A DNA stretch of 64,000 nucleotides from Triticum aestivum (Eukaryota; Streptophyta; Magnoliopsida; Poales; Poaceae), in NCBI RefSeq assembly GCF_018294505.1, contig NC_057795.1:230372643-230436642 (forward strand), read 5' to 3'. Made by a program: the position numbers and the translations under genes. Below, piece by piece: positions 1-7,691 of this stretch; the stretch's first letter is position 1, and every line of letters begins with the position of its first letter. Under the pieces are notes generated by a model that saw only the letters and a list, made by a program, of their open reading frames with translations, did not search any database and was not told the DNA's origin.

Positions 1-137
1 AGACAGGAACTGGCACTGGGCACTGGATCAATATGTTAGTCCCAAAAAATAGTATAAAAAGTTGCCAAAAAGTATATGAAAGTGAATAATATTGGCATGG
101 AACAATAAAAAATTATAGATACGACAGAGACGTATCA
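1..137 (-). repeat. LTR terminal fragment, Athila/Sabrina-like
   Basis: The segment ends in gacgtatca at 137. It closely resembles the ends of the two element D LTRs (17900-18005 and 23050-23172): the motif of a GGAACAATCAAAAA-like stretch followed by GAGACGTATCA is shared. On the minus strand this reads as an LTR start (TGATACG...). Only the terminus is visible because the window begins inside it. The family name is from memory of common Triticeae LTRs and is not certain. Confidence 0.7.
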
Positions 138-986
138 ATAACTAGGTTTATATGAACATCACATGAAAGTAAACACAGATCCACAGCATAATCGGAACAA
201 TGATAGCAGTAGCAAAACCAACAGATAGTTATTAAAGATTCAAGTTGAAAGCCAATGCTACTGCATGGCTATCATGCGAATCGTGGTTGTGGCTTGCCTG
301 GGGGTGAAGAAGGCTCTGGGAAGAAGTGTGGTGAAGCCGCGGAACCAAACGCAGGAAAAGATTCTCTCTCAAAGGGGGCTGATTAGGGGCAAGGGCAAAA
401 TGTTCATTTCCAGTATATCAAACCATAGTGAAAATGAGGGGAACAAAACAGGCTCGACGAGACGAAGACGTGGGCGTTGGAATTACCTCAATTGGAGTTA
501 CGAGTGAAAACTTGTGGCCGTTAACTTTTTATGCAGGAAATCAACTAAAGCAGTGAACATTCACAAAATAATCACTTTGGCTGGCTGAGCTGAAATAGAG
601 AAAGCGTATTTCCAAGATTACGCCTTCAGAAGGACGTATTTTAAGTTGAACAGAACGAACGTGCACTTTCTAGCTGGAAAGATGTATTCCGAGGAATACG
701 CCTCCACTTATCCGTGGCAAGGCGGGGCCGGGCGGCTAAGAGGCTAAGAGGTGGGGTCTGCTGGATCTCTCTCTCGCTCTCTCCTCTCGCTCCTTCTTCC
801 TCCTCCCGACGTGATGAATGGAGGAGGACAGGGGCGATCGCCCGGCGACGGAAGCGGCTGCTCCGGTGACTTACTTCGGTTGGCGAGGGGTGAGGAGGGC
901 ACTCCGGTGAGTACCGCATCCAGAGAGGGTCTCGAATAGGCGTGGGGAGGCTGGAACACGGTGGCGGAGGAGGTTCTGGCCGAGCG
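138..986. other. Host sequence left of element A; no gene recognised
   Basis: AT-rich to about 640, then GC-rich with CT-rich runs near 765-810. It is contiguous with 26017 onward once element A is removed, because the same five bases (CAGAC) flank A. Several overlapping frames are open in the GC-rich part, as expected from composition; none shows a known domain. The combined segment 138-986 plus 26017-28091 may be a large older LTR, since 28091 looks like an LTR terminus. That is inference. Confidence 0.4.
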
Positions 987-991
987 CAGAC
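987..991. repeat. Target site duplication of element A, left copy (CAGAC)
   Basis: CAGAC immediately precedes the LTR at 992 and recurs at 26012-26016 just after the LTR ending at 26011. A perfect 5-bp duplication is the signature of retroviral-type integration and fixes the outer limits of element A. Confidence 0.9.
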
Positions 992-1877
992 TGTTGGATA
1001 TGGGGTTCCAGCAAAACCCTTGAGGTTCAAACACTGGGGTGCGCACGAAGATTTCCCCCTACCGAAACACGCCCTCAGCCTCCCCGCGATCTCTAAGCTA
1101 AATCGATGGACTCACAACACAAGAGACACAAGATTTATACAGGTTCGGGCCACCGTTGTGGTGTAATACCCTACTCCTGTGTGGTGGTGGTGGATTGCCT
1201 CTTTGGCTGATGATAAACAGTACAGGGGAAGAACAGCCTCCTGAGGAGAGGTGTTCTTAAGCTGGTGTGGTGTTCTCCTTGTTATGATTTTCGGTCCCCT
1301 TCTACTGTGGTGGCTAGCCCTATTTATAGAGGCCCTGGCCCTCTCCCCAAATATTGAGTGGGAACGGATCCGACAACGGCCGTTTTGAAAGGGGACAGCT
1401 AGTACAAGCTATCCTGACTAAAGGTGGTCTTTTCCTGTCAAAGGCGTTGGTGGTGACGTCATCTTGGGCTCCACGATGAACTTCGTCCTATCGTCCTGCT
1501 GGTCTTGGTCTTGTTGCACCGATATGGAAACCTTTGCCTGATGCCTCGGTACTCCGCGCTTGCACTTGCCCCCTTAGCACCAAAGAGGAAACAAGGACAC
1601 TACGCCGGCTGGCGCCCGCCTGGCCTTGGTCATCATGGCTTGCGTCATGGGAACCTCGCGAGGTACCCCTTGCCTTGATCTCTCCGCCTCCCTCGCGAGC
1701 TCGCCTGGTGAGGCCACTCCTGAGGAGGCCTTGTGTCGTCCGCCCCGCGAGGCTTGGCCCCTCGTGAGGGTCTTGAGTGTTGGTTGATGAAGACAGGTTG
1801 TACTGTGCCGCTGGTGGAGCCACGCCGTGGGCCGCAAGCAGGTAAGTCTGGGGACCCCCGTTCCCAGAACCCCGACA
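992..1877 (-). repeat. Element A 3' LTR
   Basis: 886 bp, starting TGTTGGATATGG and ending CCCCGACA on the plus strand; read on the minus strand it begins TGTCGGGGTTCTGGG. It is homologous to the LTR at 25130-26011 (882 bp) and, inverted, to the LTRs of element B. A TATA-like box lies at 1321-1329 on the minus strand. The region around 1660-1760 holds several CTCGCGAG-type palindromes, some decayed to CTCGTGAG. Confidence 0.9.
1321..1329 (-). promoter_or_regulatory. TATA box of element A 3' LTR
   Basis: Minus strand CTATAAATA. The same box sits at the corresponding place in all four LTRs of this family (25459-25467, 3073-3081 and 11164-11172), so it is the likely retrotransposon promoter core. 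Confidence 0.65.
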
Positions 1878-1895
1878 GTAGCCTCCAGGCCCAAG
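1878..1895 (-). promoter_or_regulatory. Polypurine tract of element A
   Basis: Minus strand reads TTGGGCCTGGAGGCTAC directly before the 3' LTR. It corresponds to TTGGGCCCGGGGGCTAC before the 3' LTR of element B. Position and G-richness fit the plus-strand primer of reverse transcription. Confidence 0.75.
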
Positions 1896-2168
1896 GCGCG
1901 CTCGAGCTTGGCTTAGCAGCGAAGCCAAAGGGCAAGGGCGGAGCGCCGCAGGCCCCAATAGCCTGCGGCCTTGGTCGATGCGTGGCTACTGATTGGACGT
2001 GGTCGTCTCCGCTTCCCCACGCTGCCTCGGCAACTGCCCATCTGACAAAAGGCTAGCACAGGCAAGGCTTGCCTTCATTGCTTTCCTTCGTCTTGCTCCA
2101 TATCCCCTTCCTCGCTCCTTGCTTTCGAAATCTCCAGATCCACTCCACTCCTTCCATTTCAGCGAGCG
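1896..2168 (+). promoter_or_regulatory. Leader/promoter region of element A aORF
   Basis: This 273-bp stretch lies between the polypurine tract and the ATG at 2169. The same segment precedes the aORF in element B (10320-10605, inverted). It contains a GATTGGACGTGG (CCAAT-like) motif near 1991 and a pyrimidine-rich leader just before the ATG. I do not see a convincing TATA box. Confidence 0.4.
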
Positions 2169-2515
2169 ATGGCGCCCCACAAGGCCAAGGTTGATGCGCT
2201 GCCTGCTTGGTATGAGCCGGCCCTGGACGCGCCCAATGCCTCGGAGAAGAATCTCGCCGCCATGCGCCTGCTGACATCGGGGGAGGACAATGAGAGGGGG
2301 GAGACCGAACTCCGGGCTGGCTCCACCGTGCTGGAGGCTCACGGGAGCACTTTCTATCCATTCTTCATGAACGTAGTTGTTGCAGGCCTGGTTCCTTCCT
2401 TCTCCGACTTCTTCTACGCCGTCCTCAGCCGTTACAGGTTGCAGGCCCTTCATCTCCATCCCAACTCCATTCTTCTCTTGTCGATTTTGCCTACTACTGC
2501 AAGGCGCATGTTGGG
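2169..2515 (+). pseudogene. Element A aORF, 5' part (putative gypsy-type transposon protein, PF04195-like)
   Basis: This is the N-terminal part of an accessory protein encoded antisense to the retrotransposon. It starts MAPHKAKVDALPAWYEPALD, matching the start of the element B copy (MAPRKIPTEAWYSLALD, from 10319 on the minus strand). The conserved block GSTFYPFFMNVVVAGL then LQALHLHPNSILLL matches what I recall of the plant family Transposase_28 ('putative gypsy type transposon', PF04195). Near 2485 the frame shifts relative to B: the expected YYCKAHVGV reads in another frame. Element B is inserted at 2516-2520, and the coding sequence resumes at 11543. The protein's role is unknown; accessory ORFs between pol and the 3' LTR are known from Tat/Retand elements. 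Confidence 0.75.
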
Positions 2516-2520
2516 GTGAT
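2516..2520. repeat. Target site duplication of element B, left copy (GTGAT)
   Basis: GTGAT at 2516-2520 and again at 11538-11542, immediately flanking the two B LTRs. Removing B and one copy restores continuity of the A aORF between VGV and MPSMDLLRHFF. Confidence 0.9.
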
Positions 2521-3269
2521 TGTCGGTGTTCTGGGAATGGGGGTCCCCACACTTGCCTGCCTGCGGCCTGCGGCGTGGCTCAAGTGGGGGCCCAGTACGA
2601 CCCAGCTTCATCAAGCTCAAGCACAAGACCCTCGCGAGGGGCCAAGCCTCGCGGGGTGGACAACAGAAAGCTTCCTCAGGAGCAGCCTCATCAGGCAGGC
2701 TCGCGAGGAGGCGGAGAGATCAAGGCAAGGGCACCTCGCGAGGTGCCCGTGATGCAAGCCATGGCGATCGAGACCAGGCGGGCACCAGGCGGGCGCCGGC
2801 CTGCGCAGTGTCCTTGTTTCCCCTTCGGTGCAAAGGGGGCAAGCATAGGCCAAGGCATCAGGCAAAAGTTACCGTTTCGGTGCAACAAGACCAAGACCAG
2901 CAGAACGGCAAGATGGAAGTCATCGTGGAGCCCAGGACAGCGTCATCGTCAGAGCCTTTGGCAGCCGAAGACCAACTTTAGTCAGGATAAGTGTACTAGA
3001 TGTTCCCCTTCAAAATGGCCAATTGTTGGCGCCCTTCCCGCTCAATATTTGGGAAGAGGCCCAGGCCTCCCTCTATAAATAGGACTAGCCACCACAGAGT
3101 AGAGGCATCTAGAGATCGGATCCAGATTGCGCATAGACTAGAGAGAGGCGACTGAACTCACCCAAGCAGTTCATCGCACTAGCTCAAGAACAGCCCCTCA
3201 CGAGGTTGTTCTCCCTTTGTATTATTTGTCATCAGCCCCTGAGGCAATCCACCACACCACACACTGGAG
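2521..3269 (+). repeat. Element B 5' LTR, truncated
   Basis: Begins TGTCGGTGTTCTGGGAATGG and follows the 3' LTR (10622 onward) to CACACTGGAG at 3269. There the 3' LTR continues with TAGGGTATTACACC, but this copy jumps into gag. An 11-bp duplication (gggcaccaggc) near 2778-2800 is absent from the 3' LTR. TATA box at 3073-3081. CTCGCGAG palindromes at 2630, 2700 and 2734. Confidence 0.85.
3073..3081 (+). promoter_or_regulatory. TATA box of element B 5' LTR
   Basis: CTATAAATA, in the same position as in the 3' LTR (11164-11172) and in both A LTRs. Confidence 0.65.
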
Positions 3270-4947
3270 CCCCCATCGTTCCCGGTCGCCTGCCGCCAAC
3301 GCTGCCACCGGCCCGGCAGGGAACGATCAGGAGGCCTCGTCCCTGCATCCTTCAGTGTGGCGGGAACGCCGCACCGCCACCCCATCGCTGACTCCAGCCA
3401 GTTCATCATCCCACGCCGGTCGTGCCCCCACGGACGTGCACACTGCGCTGCTCCAGGCGCGTGAGCTCCTACACTACCGTCCCGTCGACGACCTCTATGA
3501 GGGTTGGCTCGCCTGCATCACCGGGCTCGTCAACGCCGCCGGGGGCTCTCCCATGCCATCCCTCTCGGTGCCTCGCCCTCCATCCTTCGCAGGAGGCAAG
3601 GAGAAGGAGGTGCCTCCACCACCTCCTCCCCAAGAAGGCACCCTGGCTCCAAGGCACCAGCATCAGGACGAGACCCTCCGTGTCCGGTGCCCGCGTGACA
3701 AGGAAGGAGCTGCCAGGAAATCCCTCGTCCCCAAGAAGGTGCTCGCGTGCTCCCGGCACCGGTGTGCCATGACCGCGCCCCTGCGCCACCACGTCAAGAC
3801 CCCGCGCTACTCCAGGCAGCGGTGCGCAGGAATCCCCAGGAGCAAGCCCCGCATTAGCATAGAGCTCCGGTAGCCACTGCAGGCTGCCGCGCCTTCACCT
3901 CTCAGCTGCGTAGCGTCGCATGGCCCGGCAAGTTCAAGCCGGACCTGCCTCCTCGCTACGACGGCACTGCTGACCCCGCGGAGTTCCTCTAGCTGTACGA
4001 GCTGGGCATCGAAGCCGCCAACGGGGACGAGAAGCTCATGGCGAATTGGTTTTCCCATGGCGCTCAAGGACGGTGCCCGCACCTGGCTCCTGAACCTGGC
4101 TCCTGCCATGATCTCCTCCTAGGACGAGATACACACCCGCTTCATCGCCAACTTCCAAGGCACTCGCGACCGGCCCTCAGCCATGAGTGACCTACGCTAC
4201 ATCAAGCAACAGCCAGGAGAGACCCTGCAGAAGTACATCCAACGCTTCAACAATGCCCGCCTCAAGATCCCCAGGGTGACTGAGGAGGCCATCATCTCAG
4301 CCTTCTCCGATGGCGTGCATGACATCAAGATGAAAGAGGAGCTAGCAATCCATGAAGACCTGTGCACATCCCTGGAGCTGTTGAACTTGGCGACCAAGTG
4401 CGCCAGGGATGAGGAAGGGCGCCTCTCCCTCCTCGAGCTTCCGGCTGACGATCCAGAAGAGAAGAAGCTCGAGGTCAAGGACATGAAGCGCAAGGGGGCT
4501 GCAGTCCTCGCAGCAGAGCCAAACACCAAGCGAGGCAGGGATCAGCCTAAGTCATCCAAGGGCAGTCGGTACTGCGTGTACCACGACCTCCACACCCACA
4601 ACACCAACGAATGTCAAGAGCTCAGGGCCGTGCGAGATGGGCGTATCGGCCGACGCCCCGAGCGCAATGACCGGGGCTATGGCCGAGGAGGAGGAAGAGG
4701 TGGAGGACGATGGGAAGACCGTGGCCCTCACCAAGGGTGGCGTGACCGACCTCGCGAGGACCGCTGGCGGGACCAGCCTCACGAGGGAGGTTGGAGGGAT
4801 CAGCCTCGTGAGGATCGCCCTCAAGGCAATGCAGGCCTCCCTCCTCTGCCACCACCGCGGAGGAGGAATGAAGACCATCATCAGGACAAGGGGGCGCTCA
4901 GGCCCCAGCCTCTTGACGCATCTTCAAGCAGTTTGCTCGCGAGGTGA
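3270..4947 (+). pseudogene. gag: Element B gag
   Basis: The capsid-type gag would package element RNA. The N-terminal part (to about 3870) reads as a Pro/Ser-rich region with ARELLHYRPVDDLYEGW. The Retrotrans_gag core follows (FKPDLPPRYDGTADPAEFL, then DEKLMANWF, then TRDRPSAMSDLRYIKQQPG), with EAIISAFSDGVHDIKMKEEL from about 4285. A zinc-finger-like YCVYHDLHTHNTNECQEL lies near 4570-4623, and an Arg/Gly-rich tail runs to the stop at 4945. Breaks: an in-frame stop replaces a residue after AEFL (near 3991), an extra T near 4050 shifts the frame, and a stop lies near 4122. The start is missing because the deletion at 3269/3270 removed it. Homologous to minus-strand gag of element A (25068-23178). 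Confidence 0.85.
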
Positions 4948-5525
4948 ATGCAATCCTCCCCAAACTTGAGGCCACGCGGCCTCTCAGGTGGTCTACGTGC
5001 GCCATCACGTTCAGCTCAGCGGATCAGCTCAAGTGCGCAGCAACGGCCAGAGTCCTCCCAATGCTTTGTTCCCTAGTCATCAGCAATGTGCAAGTCACTA
5101 GGACCCTCATGGATGGCGGAGAAGGACTCAATGTCCTGTCCGTCGAGACATTCAACAATCTCCAAGTGCCATACGATCAGCTTCAGCCGACCAAGCCTTT
5201 CTCAGGAGTCACTCATGGTTCCACTGTTCCAATAGGGTAAGTTCTCCTTCCTGTCACCTTTGGGCAGCGCAACAACTACCACACGGAGCTCACTGACTTC
5301 GATGTCCCCCACATTCGCCTGCCATACAATGCCATCCTCGGGTACCCAGCTCTGGCCAAGTTCATGGAAGTGACTCACAATGACTACAATGTCCTGAAGA
5401 TGCCAGGAAGCGGTGGAATCATCACAGTGCCTTGTGAGGAAAGGGATGCAGTGTGTTCTCTTGAGCGTGCCTTCCAAGCCGCGGCAATCAAAGACCCAGA
5501 TCACAGGAGCGGGAGGCTCCCCTAG
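4944..5525 (+). pseudogene. Element B protease-like domain
   Basis: Homologous to the protease-like region of A (16513-16073) and of C. The retropepsin signature is the altered form seen in Tat elements: TLMDGGEGLNVLSVETF where a DS/TG triad would be expected. It is followed by PYDQLQPTKPFSGVTHGS and LPYNAILGYPALAKFM, the conserved stretch leading towards RT. A TAA at 5238-5240 interrupts the frame where element A has a Gln codon; the reading then continues to a stop at 5523. Inactive as it stands. Confidence 0.8.
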
Positions 5526-6188
5526 GCGGTCCCTAAGAAGAAGAAGGCTTCACCTGGCCCAAACCCTCAGGAGACAGGCACCTCCGGAGGCGTTGCGTCA
5601 GGATCTGCGCCCGTCCAAGGGGCGCCACCCTCTGTCGCATAGGAAGGCGTGCCCAGCGCACTCCTCGGGCAGGGCTCTGGGGCTCTTTCTAGGAGAGCCA
5701 CTGACTTTGCCAAGGTCACGAGGGAGGCGCTCGGGCACCACTTGTAGGCATGCTTCAAGGCACGCTTCCCTCAGGAAGGTACGAGGCAAGGAGGGCCAAA
5801 CCCTCAGGAGTTCGTCGCGAGGAACATTCAGGAGCTACAGGAGTCAAGAGTCATGCGCGGCAGCCGCCGCTTGCCCGCCGTGGCCCCACATCTAGGCGAG
5901 GATGGTGGGCTGCACGTCTGCATCGATGTACCAGGGCTCAACCGAGCCGCGTCTCAGGAGCGCCTCTGGCCTTCACGCGTGGGGCGTTGCGAGGGTCAAC
6001 CTCACAGCTATGTTTGCATGCCTTTCGGCCTGCCGAATGTGGCTGTCATTCATCAGCGCCTGCTGAGGAGCATTCTGGAGGGTCAGGAGGTCAGGCATCG
6101 CGCGGTCCTGGCGGAGTTGGAGATGGCCCTGGAAGATCCACCCGTGCCCCCGGAGCCTCCCGAGGCTCCAGGCCCCGGGAGCTCGTGA
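5526..6188 (+). pseudogene. Element B internally deleted RT remnant
   Basis: After a spacer (PKKKKASPGPNPQETG) come ALGHHL and then GLHVCIDVPGLNRAASQ, which matches the RT motif RLCIDYTDIKKPCPKD of element C. HSYVCMPFGLPN follows, the next RT motif (FLRMPFGLKS in C). Only 29 residues separate CIDV from MPFGL, against 65 in C, so the LPRIDQ...SGYHQI block is missing, and YMDD and everything after it are absent. The frame ends at 6186 with acidic/Pro-rich residues. Element A has the same arrangement (15553-15652), so the deletion predates both copies. It cannot act as a polymerase. Confidence 0.8.
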
Positions 6189-7691
6189 GGGTCGGCTTCC
6201 TCACCGCGCGTCATCCACTACTTCAGCATCACTTCATCCCCAACGGTATCAGGTGACATCTTTCAAGGTTCCATTTTCAGGTGGGAGCGCCCGCAGGGCT
6301 GCATCATTCCCAGGTCGCGTGGGTCCGTCCCTGCGGCACGTATCCATTTTGCTTATGCTCCTTACCTACCTTGTTGGGGGCGCCCCTTGAGCTGCATTAT
6401 CCCTATTTGCTCGGGCCAGACCTAGTGGCATTTACTTTTTCTGCATCTATCTGAAATGGATTTGCTCCTCCGAGCTTAACATGGTTCCCATGGTTATCAT
6501 CTGCTGCTTATCACGGACCTCTCCGCTCGCATGCAAAGCGCTTGCACGTTAAAAGGGGGGTACCTGAGCATCGTGACTCATGGGTTCTTACTGGCTCTTC
6601 AGTCCTCACCCCTGGCCTTGACCCACGGCATCGCGACCTGTCATACCAGCGGCGGCTGAGCTCGCTCGAGGGCCGAGAGCTGAGGACGTAGAGCATTTGC
6701 ATTCTAACCACCCTGCAGGAACACACCATTGATAAAGGCCCAGAGCCAGGCGCAAACCGCCTCGAGGTAGGGCCTCGTGAGTCCTGCACTGGCTCACGGG
6801 TGCCCAGATACACCTCTCCTAGCCCTACCATGCCGGCCACGTGTCAGGGCGGGGTTGTACATGCCTCGGGGGCTCCTCCCGGAGGGGAGCCCCCTCCCAC
6901 GTACCAATGGAAGCACCATGCTCCGCGCTAGCTGACGACACTGCCGAGGAGCGGCTATGCCGATACACATACGGAAGCACTATGCTCTGCGCTGGTGATA
7001 AACAACTGAGGGCGGCCCACGGCCGTACCAACCCCAAGGAGCCCAGAGCTTAGTGTCTGGCACCATCGCAATGCCTCCCCTCGCGAGTGCCGCGTTAGGG
7101 GGCTGGACACGGGGGCTACGCCCGGGCCACGCCCGAACGCAAGCCACCCAGCCAGGTCCCTCGGACCTGGTCGTTGCATAGCCCTCCTCGAGCGGAGCCA
7201 AGGTATCAAAGCTCGTTTGCATGTTAAGGGGGACTCCTGAGAATCGCGACTCAGGAGCCTAACTGGTCATGTAGCCCCTCACTCCTTGGTCCCGTCCTGG
7301 TTTCCGGTCGGGGCTAACGGCGGGTGAGGTATGCGCGGGGCCGGGCCCTGCCGACATAGAACGACAAATCCACTCCTACGCCTCCCTTCCCTACTTGCTG
7401 TTTGCGCGTCAAGGGGGACTCCTGAGCATCGCGACTCAGGAGCCTTACTTGCCACGTAGCCCCTCACCCCTTAGTCCCATCCTGGTTTCTGGTCGGGGCT
7501 AACGGCGGCTGAGGTACGCGCGGGGTCGGGCCCTACTGACGTAGAACACGAGCAAATAGGAGGGAAAAATGCCAATTCCAGGGAATTTACAAGCCATAGA
7601 TTGTTTCACAACGCCAAACACAAGTTTAAACACCTCCACGAGGCACGATGCATGTTGCAAGAATTAAAACAGGACAGAAGCTGCAAAGGGA
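6189..7691 (+). other. Element B non-coding region between RT remnant and aORF, with repeats
   Basis: No supported coding region. It corresponds to 13883-15379 of A, inverted. It starts with an unstructured part (6190-6540), then carries GC-rich direct repeats of the hairpin unit (see 7230-7560) and a diverged earlier unit near 6545-6620. A pair of near-repeats ACCATGCTCCGCGCTAGCTG and ACTATGCTCTGCGCTGGTGA occurs at 6915 and 6978. The aORF ends at about 7692 on the minus strand. Confidence 0.6.
7218..7556 (+). repeat. Two direct copies of a hairpin-bearing unit (element B)
   Basis: Two copies, offset by 185 bp, each begin with a perfect 8-bp inverted repeat: CTCCTGAG, an 8-base loop ending TCGCGA, then CTCAGGAG (7234-7257 and 7419-7442). 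Each is followed by CCCCTCACYCCTTRGTCCCR, CGGTCGGGGCTAACGGC-type sequence and CATAGAACG/CGTAGAAC. The same unit occurs twice, inverted, in element A (hairpins at 14136-14159 and 14320-14343), plus a third hairpin at 14992-15015. Confidence 0.8.
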
